From assembly GCF_902167705.1 (NCBI RefSeq), contig NZ_CABHMZ010000017.1, positions 1 through 64,000 on the forward strand: a DNA stretch of 64,000 nt. The letters are read 5' to 3'. Source of the stretch: Streptococcus constellatus (lineage in GTDB: Bacteria; Bacillota; Bacilli; Lactobacillales; Streptococcaceae). Under the pieces are notes generated by a model. That model was given only the letters and a program-made list of their open reading frames with translations. It was not told the DNA's origin and ran no database searches. Numbering within the stretch: the first letter of the stretch is position 1; each line of letters begins with the position of its first letter. Made by a program: the position numbers and the translations under genes. This document shows positions 9,612 through 19,105 of this stretch, in pieces.

Positions 9612-9640
9612 AGTATATCAAAATCTCCTCTATCTGTCAG
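9612..9640 (-). promoter_or_regulatory. Promoter of the 510-aa membrane protein gene
   Basis: On the minus strand CTGACA (9635-9640) and TATACT (9612-9617) are separated by 17 bp. The -35 overlaps the stop of the preceding 43-aa gene, so the membrane gene can be expressed separately from the competence-box transcript. Confidence 0.6.
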
Positions 9641-9768
9641 CTTGATTCCGACACATTCTTCATCTTTTGCAAAAGCAAAGCATAATATTCCAAATCTCGA
9701 AAGCGATGATAATTTCTGTTTGTATATTTTTGTAGAAATTCTTTTTCTTTTCGTGTTAACTGTATCAT
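9637..9768 (-). CDS. Small protein behind a competence (cin) box (43 aa)
   Basis: 43 aa from the ATG at 9768 (MIQLTRKEKEFLQKY). A 62-aa frame is open further upstream, but the GGGAG RBS sits 7 bp before this ATG and the cin-box lies between the two candidate starts. The protein is charged, predicted helical, and has no membrane segment. Its position between cls and the 510-aa membrane gene corresponds to the pneumococcal locus reported as competence-induced (ccs4), from memory of gene order. Molecular function unknown. Confidence 0.7.
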   Translation of the reverse strand: MIQLTRKEKEFLQKYTNRNYHRFRDLEYYALLLQKMKNVSESS

Positions 9769-9791
9769 TATTTCGCTCCCTTTTACTAAAT

Positions 9792-9799
9792 TATTCGTA
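9792..9799 (-). promoter_or_regulatory. Cin-box (ComX/SigX promoter), TACGAATA
   Basis: The minus strand carries a perfect TACGAATA preceded by a T-rich tract (TTTTTTCTTTTT). This is the known arrangement of promoters read by the alternative sigma factor ComX in streptococci. It ends 23 bases before the start of the 43-aa gene. No other exact copy was noticed in the window. Confidence 0.75.
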
Positions 9800-9833
9800 A
9801 AAAAGAAAAAATTCCTCTCATACAAGAGAAATT

Positions 9834-11366
9834 TTATAGCATCGGTGCAAATAATTCTACAATTTCTTTAATTAAACGTTGATACCAAGTGTTTTTAATA
9901 GTATCTTCGTGAATTTCTTGAGAATTCGCAAAGAGTTCTTCAAAGTCTCGTTTCAAATCAAACATGGACGGCGTTTTATACATCAGAACAGCATTTTCAT
10001 AGTGGTGAACTAAGCTGCGGTAATCAAAATTGATCGTTCCAACCACACCAAAATCATCATCTGCTACTACATGCTTACTGTGAATAAAGCCTGGTGTATA
10101 TTCGTAAATCCGAACTCCAGCTGCCATTAAGTCTGGATAGGCTCCTCGCGTGATAAGCTGAATAATTTTTTTATCTGGAATATAAGGAGTTACAATCCGT
10201 ACGTCCACTCCCCGCATAGCAGCATTTTTGATGTCTTCCGTCAAATCATAATCAATAATTAAATACGGTGTAGCGATATACACATAATCCGTCGCCTGAC
10301 TGATAATATTTTGATAAACATTTTTACCAACTTGAGCTTTGTACATAGGCTTGGGTCCGCTCCCATACGGAATATAAAGCCCTGGTGCATCTACTGCTTT
10401 ATTATCCAAATGATATTGATCAAAATCACTAATTTTTCCGCGGTTGATATACCAGTTCATGAGAAAAAGACGTGTCAAAGCCTTTACCGCGCGCCCATTC
10501 AGACGAATCCCACCGTCTTTCCAGTGACCAAATCGCTCAATATGATTGATGTACTCATCTGCCAGATTGATTCCCCCAGTATAGCCAATCTGACCGTCAA
10601 TGACGAGGATTTTCCGGTGGTCTCGATTATTATAAGCCACCGTCATTCGCGGAATCACTTTGTTAAACTTATGAGCATCAATCCCCATAGCCTGCAGTTG
10701 TTTGGTGTAATTCCCCGGAAGAGTCGCCATACAGCCAATATCATCATAGAGCATCTTCACTTCAACACCTTGGGCTACTTTCTCACGCAAAATATCTAAA
10801 ATGCTATTCCACATGAGACCTTCTTCCACAATGTAATATTCCAAAAAGATAAATTTTTCTGCCTTGCGCAAATCTTCCAGCATTTTCTGGAACATTTCTT
10901 CTCCCAAAGGGAAAAACTGTGATTCCGTGCCGTCATAGACATCCGCATTATGATCCATGCTGAGAAGTGACTTGATAATTCCGTAAGCTGATTTATCCGT
11001 ATTTTTCAAATCCAACCGCAACTCATAACTATTGTCCTCACGAAATTTCATCTGATCCATATTTTTCAACTGTTTCAGTTCACTTCTGGACAAACGACGC
11101 TCGCCAAACATCAGGTAAAGCAAGGGGCCAATAACCGGAATAAAAGCCACCAAAAGCCAGGTTACTTTACTTTCTGGTGTCATTGAGCGATTGACAATCG
11201 CCAAAATCGTTGCCACACTAAATAAAATCACAAAGGCAATCCATAAAGTAGGTGTCCAGCGACCAAGCCAAAAGAAAAACCAAAAAACAAGCACCAGTTC
11301 TAACACCATAATAATGATGCTAAAACCATATTTTGACATCAATAGCTGAAATTTCCTAAAATTCAT
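9834..11366 (-). CDS. cls: Cardiolipin synthase
   Basis: 510 aa membrane phospholipase-D family enzyme that condenses two phosphatidylglycerols into cardiolipin. Two or three N-terminal membrane helices (to about residue 80, with WLLVAFIPVIGPLLYLMFG) precede two PLD domains. The HxK motifs are HRKILVIDG with GGINL, and HSKHVVADDD with GTINFDYRSL. Its length is typical. It is monocistronic, with a hairpin terminator for the upstream lipoprotein gene lying between them. Confidence 0.95.
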   Translation of the reverse strand: MNFRKFQLLMSKYGFSIIIMVLELVLVFWFFFWLGRWTPTLWIAFVILFSVATILAIVNRSMTPESKVTWLLVAFIPVIGPLLYLMFGERRLSRSELKQLKNMDQMKFREDNSYELRLDLKNTDKSAYGIIKSLLSMDHNADVYDGTESQFFPLGEEMFQKMLEDLRKAEKFIFLEYYIVEEGLMWNSILDILREKVAQGVEVKMLYDDIGCMATLPGNYTKQLQAMGIDAHKFNKVIPRMTVAYNNRDHRKILVIDGQIGYTGGINLADEYINHIERFGHWKDGGIRLNGRAVKALTRLFLMNWYINRGKISDFDQYHLDNKAVDAPGLYIPYGSGPKPMYKAQVGKNVYQNIISQATDYVYIATPYLIIDYDLTEDIKNAAMRGVDVRIVTPYIPDKKIIQLITRGAYPDLMAAGVRIYEYTPGFIHSKHVVADDDFGVVGTINFDYRSLVHHYENAVLMYKTPSMFDLKRDFEELFANSQEIHEDTIKNTWYQRLIKEIVELFAPML

Positions 11367-11472
11367 GTTCTCTCCCTGTTTTTATTTAGTACTAGTATAA
11401 CGGGGATTCCCTAATAAATCAAGCCAAAGTCAACTATTGTTTGATTTTCAAATCATTTTTAGTATCCTAACA

Positions 11473-11525
11473 AAAAAAGAGGAGGAGAAAAGTTGTAATT
11501 TCATAGAAATCAACTTTTCCTCACT
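11473..11525 (-). terminator. Terminator downstream of the 145-aa lipoprotein gene
   Basis: AAAAGTTG (11488-11495) and CAACTTTT pair, extended by GAGG/CCTC, and the minus strand continues into a run of seven T. The preceding 100 bases hold further GAGTGA-type hairpin sequences but no credible gene. Confidence 0.65.
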
Positions 11526-11628
11526 CCCTTATTCTAAGTGCTAACTGACATATTGTCTGTTCTCTTTTCACTCCCGTATGCTTCAACGATCTGGAGAGTG
11601 GCTAAAATTTGCTCCAGTCCCAGACAGG

Positions 11629-12066
11629 TTATTGCTTCGTTAAAACGACCGTATCATTTTCTCCATTTTCTTGCTCAATATCCTCAATCGTTAACTGTTT
11701 GCCATCAATCATATAACGCTCAATGTCATCACCAATCGTCATTCTCTGATTTGTTGGATCAATGCTCACCTGTTTTACTTCTTCCTTACCATTTGGTTCT
11801 TTTTCTGTCCATGTACCACTGTTTCCCTTGATGACCAAAGTGATCTCATCTTCTTCGTCCATACCTTTATAAGTACCGTCTAATTTTTCTGACGAATTTT
11901 CCGCAATAGTTGACGAAGTGGCACTCTCACTTGAGACTGTAGTTGATTGACTGCTTGAGACAGATTGAGATGACGGTGAAGTTTGGTTAGACTTGGCGCA
12001 CGATGTCAAAATGATAAGTCCTATCAGAAAAAATGCGACGTAGCTGAATTTCTTTAATTGTGCCAT
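11629..12066 (-). CDS. Small serine-rich lipoprotein
   Basis: 145 aa. The N-terminal signal peptide ends in the lipobox LTSC (cysteine near residue 23), so it should be lipidated and held on the outer membrane face. A serine/threonine-rich linker (about 30-60) leads to a compact beta-rich domain with GTYKGMDEEDEITLVIKG. A lipoprotein of this type lies between folC and cls in pneumococcus (SP_0198). Function unknown. The start has a strong AAGGAGGATAAAA. Confidence 0.85.
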   Translation of the reverse strand: MAQLKKFSYVAFFLIGLIILTSCAKSNQTSPSSQSVSSSQSTTVSSESATSSTIAENSSEKLDGTYKGMDEEDEITLVIKGNSGTWTEKEPNGKEEVKQVSIDPTNQRMTIGDDIERYMIDGKQLTIEDIEQENGENDTVVLTKQ

Positions 12067-12114
12067 TTTTATCCTCCTTTACTTACATTTCTATTATACC
12101 ATCCACCATTCTAA

Positions 12115-13347
12115 TCAGTCAATTTCTTTCTCCAAAAGAAAAGCACGAACTTCCGCAATGAAATAAAGAGAACCCGTTACAAAAAGAAGCTGATGATCAG
12201 TAGAATTTTTAATAAATTGTTCGATAAACTCTCGATAAGAGGAAACATAGGTTTCGGTTGTAAGATTCTGCTTATCTATTGCACCGTCATCCTCAAACGT
12301 CGTTATAGTCAACCGCACATCTGGTAATTCTTGTTTCAGATAAGACAGCATTCCCTGATAATTTTTACGTTTCAAAGCACCGAATAAGAGAAAGATTTCT
12401 TTTCGTTCTTGCTGGCGAATAAACTCCACCAAACGTGACAAAGCTGGTAAATTGTGAGCCCCGTCCAGATAAATTCCTCGCTCAAAATATTCCAGTCTCC
12501 CTGCCCAATGGGTCTCTTGCAGAGCTTTTCGTATCCATTTCACTTGTGGTTGCCAATTTTGCTGTTTCATGAATAAAAGAAAACTTTGCAAAGCAACAGC
12601 TGCATTTTCTTCCTGATAAGTACCTTTCAGGTTTATTTGTAAATCAGCTATCATTTCATCTTGATTAGAAAATTGTCCCTTTGAAAATGAAAAATCTCTG
12701 CCATATTCATATAAAACAGTCCCCAGCTCATTCGCGCGCAGTTCACAGACTCTTCTCGCTTCTTCAGCCAGTGGTCCGATGACAGCTATTTTTTTCTCCT
12801 TGAAAATCCCTGCTTTCTGCTCCGCAATTGCTACTATGGAGTCTCCTAATGTTTCCTGATGATCCAAACCCACAGACGTCACAACTGCAATATCTCCTGT
12901 CAACACATTTGTCGTGTCTAAAAGCCCACCGATTCCTACTTCAATTAAAGCCACATCTACCTGCTCTTCGTTGAAATACAATAAAGCCATGAGCATTAAA
13001 ATTTCAAAATAGGATAAAGGCTGCAAAAGCTGTTTTTCCATTGCTTGAATGCGATGCCCAATTCTAATGAAATCATTGTCAGAAATGGGTTCATGGTTGA
13101 TACAAATCCGATCGTGAATGCTTGCCATGTGAGGTGACGTAAAAGTTCCCACTTTCTTTTCATGCTGCACGAATAGCTGACTCATAAACGCAATCGTTGA
13201 GCCTTTTCCGTTCGTTCCTGTCACATGAATAATGGGATAATTTTCTTCTGGATGATCTAAAAAACTTATCGCCTGTCTCATTCGCTCTAAACCAGAGCGA
13301 AAATTTAAACCAATGCGACTTTCTAGCCACGTTTCAATTTCATTCAT
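12115..13347 (-). CDS. folC: Folylpolyglutamate / dihydrofolate synthase FolC
   Basis: 410 aa cytoplasmic Mur-ligase-like enzyme that adds glutamate to dihydropteroate and folates. The P-loop GTNGKGS is near residue 43, the omega/metal-binding segments include EVGIGGLLDTTNV, and the C-terminal domain has YLDGAHNLPAL. Its length is normal. The neighbourhood (DUF1292, ruvX and ireB upstream, lipoprotein and cls downstream) is the one expected in streptococci. Confidence 0.95.
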   Translation of the reverse strand: MNEIETWLESRIGLNFRSGLERMRQAISFLDHPEENYPIIHVTGTNGKGSTIAFMSQLFVQHEKKVGTFTSPHMASIHDRICINHEPISDNDFIRIGHRIQAMEKQLLQPLSYFEILMLMALLYFNEEQVDVALIEVGIGGLLDTTNVLTGDIAVVTSVGLDHQETLGDSIVAIAEQKAGIFKEKKIAVIGPLAEEARRVCELRANELGTVLYEYGRDFSFSKGQFSNQDEMIADLQINLKGTYQEENAAVALQSFLLFMKQQNWQPQVKWIRKALQETHWAGRLEYFERGIYLDGAHNLPALSRLVEFIRQQERKEIFLLFGALKRKNYQGMLSYLKQELPDVRLTITTFEDDGAIDKQNLTTETYVSSYREFIEQFIKNSTDHQLLFVTGSLYFIAEVRAFLLEKEID

Positions 13348-13411
13348 ATTCTTCTCCCAGCAAAAAGGGAGTGAAGCAGAACCAGATTTTGATTCCTGTC
13401 ACCCCCACAAC

Positions 13412-13543
13412 TCACTTGAATGGTTGGTACTCTTGCTCCACATAGGAATTAAACCAACCACTCATTCGTATACCATAAAATAACGATTCACACAGCCTTT
13501 CAATCTCTTCATCGTCTGTAATATGAAAAGCTAGTGTACACAA
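13412..13543 (-). CDS. Possible small protein downstream of the DUF1292 gene (43 aa, TTG start)
   Basis: A 43-codon frame starts with TTG at 13543, 8 bp after GGAAG, which is itself within the end of the DUF1292 gene. It reads MCTLAFHITDDEEIERLC and continues to SGWFNSYVEQEYQPFK. The composition looks protein-like rather than random, and it is tightly coupled to the upstream stop. No family is recognised. The TTG start and short length keep confidence moderate. Confidence 0.5.
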   Translation of the reverse strand: MCTLAFHITDDEEIERLCESLFYGIRMSGWFNSYVEQEYQPFK

Positions 13544-13546
13544 TTT

Positions 13547-13858
13547 TTATTCTTCCATAAAGCTATTGAAAACTTCTTCAATCATGTCCCATTCAGCATC
13601 TGAATCTTCTGGAATTGGTTGCAGATCGCCTTCTGTTCCGTCTTCATTTTCAGTAAACGAATAGGCTTGAATTTCTACCTCACCATTTTCATCTTCTTCT
13701 GCGCTAGCTGGAATCAATAGAACGTAGTTTTTCCCAAATTCTTCTTTTCCGTCAATGGTCAAGAGAATTTCAAACAAAGTTTCATTTCCTTGCTCGTCTA
13801 CTAGCGTAATCAACTCACGTTCTTCGTGTTCATGGTCATGGTTATGATCGTGTGCCAT
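13547..13858 (-). CDS. DUF1292 (YrzB-like) acidic protein
   Basis: 103 aa, very acidic, with a histidine-rich N-terminus [11 protein letters not shown] and the family core [21 protein letters not shown]1292 genes follow ruvX and ireB in many Firmicutes, as here. No biochemical function is established. The histidine cluster could bind metal, which is inference. The ATG is preceded by AAAGGAGAAAGC. Confidence 0.88.
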   Translation of the reverse strand: MAHDHNHDHEHEERELITLVDEQGNETLFEILLTIDGKEEFGKNYVLLIPASAEEDENGEVEIQAYSFTENEDGTEGDLQPIPEDSDAEWDMIEEVFNSFMEE

Positions 13859-13875
13859 GCTTTCTCCTTTATTTA

Positions 13876-14295
13876 TTAAAAATTTCGATCTAAATAATTC
13901 TGCAATATGAGCTGTGCTGCAAGCTTATCAATCACTTTTTTTCGCTTCTTTCTGCTCACATCCGCTTGCTCAATCAGCATTCTCTCCGCAGCTACCGTTG
14001 TTAGACGCTCATCTTGGTATTCAACTGGCAAATGAAATAATTGCTCAATCTTAGCACCATAAACTTGACTTGCTTCTACACGTGGTCCGCTTGTATTGTT
14101 CATATTTTTAGGGAGTCCTACAACAAACTTCTCAACCTTATATTCTTTTGCAAGCTCACTCAAACGGTCAAAACCAAATTCCCCTTTTTCTTCATCAATA
14201 GGAATAATTTCAAGTCCTTGAGCTGTAAAGCCAAGTGGATCACTAACCGCGACACCGACTGTCTTTGAACCAACATCTAACCCCATAATTCTCAT
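13876..14295 (-). CDS. ruvX: Putative pre-16S rRNA nuclease RuvX/YqgF
   Basis: 139 aa RNase-H-fold protein thought to act in 16S rRNA 5' processing. The N-terminal [20 protein letters not shown] carries the first catalytic aspartate, followed by [10 protein letters not shown] and [10 protein letters not shown]. Its ATG overlaps the ireB stop codon (TAATG), so the two are translationally coupled. Length and motifs match the family. Confidence 0.93.
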   Translation of the reverse strand: MRIMGLDVGSKTVGVAVSDPLGFTAQGLEIIPIDEEKGEFGFDRLSELAKEYKVEKFVVGLPKNMNNTSGPRVEASQVYGAKIEQLFHLPVEYQDERLTTVAAERMLIEQADVSRKKRKKVIDKLAAQLILQNYLDRNF

Positions 14296-14561
14296 TAGAG
14301 ATCAATGCCTTGCCCTTTCAAATAATAACGAACTAATTCTTCTACAATCTCATCACGTTCATATTTACGAATTTGATTTCGTGCATTATTATAGCGAGGT
14401 ACATACGCAGGATCACCACTAAGCACGTATCCTACGATTTGGTTGATTGGGTTATACCCCTTTTCATTCAGCGACACATAGACATCTTTCAATGTTTCAC
14501 TAATCTCTTTTTTGTTTGAATCATCAAGATTAAAACGTACTGTCTCATCTGTAAATCCCAC
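14295..14561 (-). CDS. ireB: IreB family regulator (DUF965)
   Basis: 88 aa from the GTG at 14561 ([13 protein letters not shown]). AAGGTG lies 5 bp upstream, and this start matches the family length, so the longer open frame upstream is rejected. In Enterococcus, IreB is a substrate of the PASTA kinase IreK and negatively affects cephalosporin resistance. Here it would be a small cytoplasmic signalling protein. It heads the ireB-ruvX-DUF1292 cluster. Confidence 0.9.
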   Translation of the reverse strand: MGFTDETVRFNLDDSNKKEISETLKDVYVSLNEKGYNPINQIVGYVLSGDPAYVPRYNNARNQIRKYERDEIVEELVRYYLKGQGIDL

Positions 14562-14633
14562 AATTACACCTTCTTTCACTAGAATACCCATATTATAGCA
14601 CATTTCAATACTTTTCACAAATGAAAGTGGTTG

Positions 14634-14662
14634 AAAAAAGCTGAATAAATTTCAGCTTTTTT
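14634..14662 (-). terminator. Terminator between lipoprotein gene and ireB
   Basis: AAAAAAGCTGAA and TTCAGCTTTTTT form a 12-bp stem with a short loop and T-run. It is symmetric but serves the minus-strand lipoprotein transcript. Confidence 0.8.
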
Positions 14663-14683
14663 GTTTCATATGCATCTATAAAA

Positions 14684-15241
14684 TCATGGATTTGCAACCT
14701 CTTTAGCACCAGCTGCTTTGACAGATTCAATGTATTGTTTTGGTGTTAAATTTTTAATAGTTGAAAACATAGCACCATAATTATCTAGTTTTGATGCTTC
14801 ATCAAGATTGATTTTGCTCATATCCATATTGATTGCAACTTTAATAACATAGTCTTTCGTAATATCTGTTTTAACATCAACACCGTCCAAAGACTTAAAT
14901 TTATCCAACCCTGCAGCCGTTTCAAAAGAAGAAATCAACTGTGCTTTATTGCTTTCTAAATCTTGACCCGCTAAGACGTTCTTCATTTCTTCTGGAAGTA
15001 TTTGCTCAAGATTTATCACAAACTTCTTAAATGTTTTTCCCTCATAAGAAATAGTCTGCGTAAGTGTTTGTTCAATCCCTTGGACAGTCTGTTTTTGTTG
15101 AAAAGACTTGGTCACAACAGAATCTTTTTTAACAACACTTGAACCAGTCTTATTAGCGCCCGACTGGTTTTGAGCGGACTTTTGACTACAAGCTGTGAGC
15201 AAGAGCAGACTTGCTCCTAACAAAACAACCGATTTTCTCAT
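14684..15241 (-). CDS. DUF1307-like lipoprotein (copy 1)
   Basis: 185 aa from the ATG at 15241, preceded by AAGGAGGATATTTTT. The longer upstream frame is rejected because it lacks an RBS. The signal peptide ends in the lipobox LTAC (cysteine near residue 18). The mature part begins with a low-complexity linker and then a domain with TVQGIEQTLTQTISYEGKTF and KNLTPKQYIESVKAAGA. It shares this pattern with the next gene, so they are paralogues. Function unknown. Confidence 0.83.
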   Translation of the reverse strand: MRKSVVLLGASLLLLTACSQKSAQNQSGANKTGSSVVKKDSVVTKSFQQKQTVQGIEQTLTQTISYEGKTFKKFVINLEQILPEEMKNVLAGQDLESNKAQLISSFETAAGLDKFKSLDGVDVKTDITKDYVIKVAINMDMSKINLDEASKLDNYGAMFSTIKNLTPKQYIESVKAAGAKEVANP

Positions 15242-15345
15242 AAAAATATCCTCCTTATATTTTAGAGCATTACAAGAAAAGTATATCATCTTTTGTAAGC
15301 GTTATCAAAGAGAGTCGTCTAAAAAAATCAATTGACATTTTACGG

Positions 15346-15915
15346 TTATTGATTGACTTCCGTTGCACCACTTGCAATTTGATCTTCAATGTATTCTTTT
15401 GGTTTCATTTTTAAAAATTCTTTTAATTTCATATTCTTTAAATATTCAGTATTTGCCGCTTTATTAACATCCAAAACTTGAAAATCAAAAGTATGAACGC
15501 GCTTCAATTCTTGCTCATTTATAATTTCCAAAGAGGTTGAAAAACCTTCCAAACTTTTTGCTTGTGTAAATTTTTCATCTTCAGCCAAAGATTTCTCTAA
15601 TAATTTTTGCGCCTCAGCAACTCCAACCTCAGCAACCACTTTTTTCAGTTCTTCTTTCATCGGCAAAATTTGTTCAATCGTTAAACTTAAAAATTGGTTC
15701 CCTTTGTAAGTAATTGTTTGCGTTTGCTGCACTCCCTCAGCTGTTTTAGGAAACGATAACGTTTTCGTCACAACTGTTTCTTTTTCAGCATTTGCAATAA
15801 CTGGCAACGTACTATCAATAGATTGCTTGCTTTCTTTTGATTTTGTTTCTTTCTTTTGACCACAGCCTGCTAAGACTGTAAGAATAATGGTTAATAGAAT
15901 CAGGCTTCTTTTCAT
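15346..15915 (-). CDS. DUF1307-like lipoprotein (copy 2)
   Basis: 189 aa. The signal peptide ends in LAGC, giving a lipidated cysteine near residue 18. The mature domain carries AEGVQQTQTITYKGNQFL and MKPKEYIEDQIASGA, which align with the neighbouring lipoprotein. It is separated from that gene by about 100 bp, so it may have separate transcription. No function is known for this family. Confidence 0.83.
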   Translation of the reverse strand: MKRSLILLTIILTVLAGCGQKKETKSKESKQSIDSTLPVIANAEKETVVTKTLSFPKTAEGVQQTQTITYKGNQFLSLTIEQILPMKEELKKVVAEVGVAEAQKLLEKSLAEDEKFTQAKSLEGFSTSLEIINEQELKRVHTFDFQVLDVNKAANTEYLKNMKLKEFLKMKPKEYIEDQIASGATEVNQ

Positions 15916-15978
15916 GGATTAACTCCTCCTCATTCTTTATTTTATCATATTTTTAATATCAATAAACATTGAAATAAA

Positions 15979-16001
15979 AAAGAGTGGAAATTCCACTCTT
16001 T
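15979..16001 (-). terminator. spxA terminator overlapping its stop codon
   Basis: AAAGAGTGGAA and TTCCACTCTTT form an 11-bp stem with a single-base centre, followed by T-rich sequence on the minus strand. The stem includes bases of the spxA stop codon. Confidence 0.75.
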
Positions 16002-16398
16002 ACAAGGCCGCGCGTAAACGCGCTTCTGTATTTTCAACATTACGAACCGAGCGAGGCAGGAATGCACGAATATCATCTTCTTTGTAGCCTACTTGCAGGC
16101 GCTTGTCATCTACTAAAATAGGGCTTTTTAAGATACGTGGAGTTTCCATAATCAAATCAATCACTTCACTCACACTTAATTCTTCAATATCTACACCTAA
16201 GCCTTTTGCATAACGATTTTTTGAAGAAACAATGCTTGCAACCCCATTTTCAGTTTTTGTTAGAATATTTAATAACTCTTCTTTTGTAATTCCTTCTTTA
16301 CCAAGATTTTGTTCTTTATAAGTTAACTGGTGAGCATTGAGCCATGTTTTTGCTTTTTTACAACTAGTGCAACTTGAGACAGTATAAATTGTAATCAT
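16000..16398 (-). CDS. spxA: Redox-responsive RNA polymerase regulator SpxA
   Basis: 132 aa from the ATG at 16398, with GAAAGGAG upstream. The longer frame beginning MIIVPCGERS is rejected. SpxA binds the RNA polymerase alpha C-terminal domain and redirects transcription under thiol stress. C10 and C13 form the CTSC redox switch, and the conserved PRILKSPIL segment is present. An extended -10 (TGGTATAAT) lies about 40 bp upstream. It lies between recA and the lipoprotein genes. Confidence 0.93.
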   Translation of the reverse strand: MITIYTVSSCTSCKKAKTWLNAHQLTYKEQNLGKEGITKEELLNILTKTENGVASIVSSKNRYAKGLGVDIEELSVSEVIDLIMETPRILKSPILVDDKRLQVGYKEDDIRAFLPRSVRNVENTEARLRAAL

Positions 16399-16484
16399 GT
16401 AAGTACTCCTTTCGCCACACGGTACTATTATCATACTATATTATACCATAAAATCCCTCCGTCTTGCGACCTATTTTTAAAAAA

Positions 16485-17630
16485 TTATTCCTCAATCTCA
16501 ATCGTATCGTCCAAGTCTAATGTTACTTCCTCCACCTTGTTCGCTGATTTGGTTGCTTCTGCATTTTTTTCATCTTCAGCATCATCTTCAATCAAACCAT
16601 AGTGAACTCGAACCTTGTGATCAATTTCATCAAAAATTTCTGGATGATCCGCTAAGTATTTCTTAGCATTTTCAGACCCTTGACCAATCTTTTCATCATT
16701 GTAAGAATACCATGCCCCTGCTTTTTTGATGATGTCTAGGTCTGTCGCAATCTTAATAAGTTCGCCCGTTTTGGAAATTCCTTCGCCGTACATGATTTCT
16801 ACAAAGGCTTCCTTGAATGGCGGAGCAACTTTATTTTTAACGACCTTAATCTTGGTTTCCTTACCAACGTTGGTATCTTTCTCATCACCAGTTCCCTTGA
16901 TTTGGGTATTTCCACGGACATCTAAACGAACAGACGCATAGAATTTCAAGGCACGACCACCAGGTGTTGTTTCTGGATTTCCAAACATAATACCAACTTT
17001 TTCACGCAGTTGGTTGATGAAGATCGCAATTGTCTTCGTTTTATTGATAGAAGCAGACAATTTACGCATAGCTTGACTCATCATACGCGCTTGCAAGCCA
17101 ACGTGGCTGTCTCCGATATCTCCGTCAATCTCAGCACGCGGTACAAGAGCCGCTACGGAGTCAATTACCACCAAATCTACTGCACCAGAATCAATCAATT
17201 TTCCAGCAATTTCAAGACCTTGCTCGCCTGAGTCTGGTTGAGAAAGCAGTAATTCGTCAATGTTCACCCCAAGAGCTTGTGCATAAGCCGGATCAAGAGC
17301 GTGTTCTGCATCAATAAAAGCTGCAATGCCGCCCTCTTTTTGAGCCTGCGCCACCGCATGAAGAGCGACCGTTGTCTTACCAGAAGATTCTGGTCCATAG
17401 ATTTCAATAATCCGCCCCTTTGGATATCCTCCTGCACCAAGTGCGATATCTAGTGCCAAACTACCTGAACTCATGACTTGAACTTTTTGTTCAGCGCGCT
17501 CACCCAAGCGCATAATCGCCCCTTTACCAAAATCTTTTTCAATATTTTTAAGTGCATTGTCTAGCGCTTTTTGGCGTTCCTCGCCAAATTTCTTTGAAAT
17601 TTCTTCTAATTTTTTTTGTTTTTTCGCCAT
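16485..17630 (-). CDS. recA: Recombinase RecA
   Basis: 381 aa. It catalyses homologous strand exchange and is needed for transformation and the DNA-damage response. Walker [10 protein letters not shown] is near residues 73-81, Walker [11 protein letters not shown] follows, and the acidic tail ([13 protein letters not shown]) is typical. It follows cinA by 48 bp with no terminator, so it can be read from the cinA competence promoter as well as from its own. Confidence 0.98.
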   Translation of the reverse strand: MAKKQKKLEEISKKFGEERQKALDNALKNIEKDFGKGAIMRLGERAEQKVQVMSSGSLALDIALGAGGYPKGRIIEIYGPESSGKTTVALHAVAQAQKEGGIAAFIDAEHALDPAYAQALGVNIDELLLSQPDSGEQGLEIAGKLIDSGAVDLVVIDSVAALVPRAEIDGDIGDSHVGLQARMMSQAMRKLSASINKTKTIAIFINQLREKVGIMFGNPETTPGGRALKFYASVRLDVRGNTQIKGTGDEKDTNVGKETKIKVVKNKVAPPFKEAFVEIMYGEGISKTGELIKIATDLDIIKKAGAWYSYNDEKIGQGSENAKKYLADHPEIFDEIDHKVRVHYGLIEDDAEDEKNAEATKSANKVEEVTLDLDDTIEIEE

Positions 17631-17678
17631 TTATTTCTCCTGTATAGTGATAAATTAATTTTCTTGACTATCTAATTA

Positions 17679-18947
17679 TTATAGCATATTTTCGCTTTTT
17701 AATAAAGTTTTTCGCAGCAGATTGAAAGCATGCAGAACGGCTATTTTGCGCACATCTGTCCGACTACGACCGGCAATATTAACCTTAATAGACTGAATAT
17801 TCTCTGTGGTTGCTAAGCCAATATAAACCGTCCCTGCTGGATGTCCTTCTAAGCTGTCTGGACCCGCCACACCTGTCAAACTTACTGCATAGTCACTAGC
17901 GGTCAATTTTCTAGCCTGCTCAGCCATTTTCTCTGCTGTATAAGCTGAAACCACTCCATGTTTTTCCAAGTCTGCCAAGGGAATACCCAGCATTCGGCTC
18001 TTTTCCTCCATACTGTAAGTAACAAAGCCACCACTAAAGACATTGGAGGCTCCAGAAAAGTTTGCCAAAGTCGCTTGAAAGAGTCCTGCGGTCAAACTTT
18101 CAGCTGCTGTGACGGTCTTGCCTGCTCTCTTCAACAATTCAAAAACCGTTTGTCCCAAAGAACTATCATCTCCATAAGTGTAGAAAAGATCAGCTAAATG
18201 TTGTTTCTCAAAAGTCTGTACTGCCAAAATTTTCTTTTCCAAATGAGCAAACTTAACATCCGCTTCCTTTTGACTAGCAGCCTTGGTGGACAATCGCAAT
18301 GTCACCTCTCCCGTCTTAGCATAAGGAGCAATGGTCGGATCCGTCTGAGTATCAATTAAATCTCCTAAAAGGGTTACTAATTGACTTTCACCAATACCAA
18401 AGAAGCGCAAGACTCTTGAATACAATTTTTGACCAGTCGCTAAAAGCGGAACCAGTTTATTGTTCACCATCGGTTTTAACTCACTAGGCGGACCAGGTAG
18501 AACAACATAAGTCACGCCACTTACTTCAATCACGCCCCCCACTGCAAGTCCGGTTTCATTTTGTAGAGGAGTCGAGCCTTCCACTATCTGAGCTTGTCGC
18601 TCATTATTGGGCGTTCGCGCATAGTCTGGTCGACTTGCAAAGAAACGATCTAATTTTTCCATAGCTGTTTGGTCAAAGACCAGTCTGCGATTTAAGAATT
18701 TTGCCAAAGTCTGCTTTGTCAAGTCATCTTCTGTCGGGCCTAAACCTCCAGTAAGGATAACTAAATGGCTGCGATTCCGAGCTATTTCTAAAATGGATAA
18801 CAGACGAGCTTCATTATCTCCAACTGCTGTTTGGAAATACACATCTACTCCCAGACTCGCTAATTTTTCAGATAAAAATTGAGCGTTCGTATTAACAATT
18901 TGACCCGTCAAAATTTCAGTACCCACAGCAATAATTTCTGCTTTCAT
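17679..18947 (-). CDS. cinA: Competence-damage protein CinA
   Basis: 422 aa with an N-terminal molybdopterin-binding-like (MocF/CinA) domain, seen as [14 protein letters not shown] and [11 protein letters not shown], and a C-terminal nicotinamide-nucleotide amidase-type domain with [10 protein letters not shown] and [10 protein letters not shown]. In streptococci CinA is a late competence protein that helps bring RecA to the membrane. Its promoter has a TGCGAATA cin-box at 18965-18972, and its RBS is TAGGAGG. Confidence 0.95.
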   Translation of the reverse strand: MKAEIIAVGTEILTGQIVNTNAQFLSEKLASLGVDVYFQTAVGDNEARLLSILEIARNRSHLVILTGGLGPTEDDLTKQTLAKFLNRRLVFDQTAMEKLDRFFASRPDYARTPNNERQAQIVEGSTPLQNETGLAVGGVIEVSGVTYVVLPGPPSELKPMVNNKLVPLLATGQKLYSRVLRFFGIGESQLVTLLGDLIDTQTDPTIAPYAKTGEVTLRLSTKAASQKEADVKFAHLEKKILAVQTFEKQHLADLFYTYGDDSSLGQTVFELLKRAGKTVTAAESLTAGLFQATLANFSGASNVFSGGFVTYSMEEKSRMLGIPLADLEKHGVVSAYTAEKMAEQARKLTASDYAVSLTGVAGPDSLEGHPAGTVYIGLATTENIQSIKVNIAGRSRTDVRKIAVLHAFNLLRKTLLKSENML

Positions 18948-18964
18948 AGAACCTCCTACCTTAC

Positions 18965-18972
18965 TATTCGCA
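18965..18972 (-). promoter_or_regulatory. Cin-box of cinA-recA (TGCGAATA)
   Basis: The minus strand carries TGCGAATA, one base from the TACGAATA consensus, preceded by a T-rich tract and placed 17 bases before the cinA ATG. cinA-recA is a classical ComX-dependent late competence operon, so position and sequence agree. Confidence 0.7.
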
Positions 18973-19105
18973 ATTTGGTTTTATTTTATCACAAAAAATC
19001 TGAAAAACTTCATTTTAAGAAAAATAATCTGTCAGCAAATTGATAAGACTGACAATTTTTCAAAAAGAAAAAGTCTGGGGTCGCCAGCCTTCTTCTAAAT
19101 TATAA

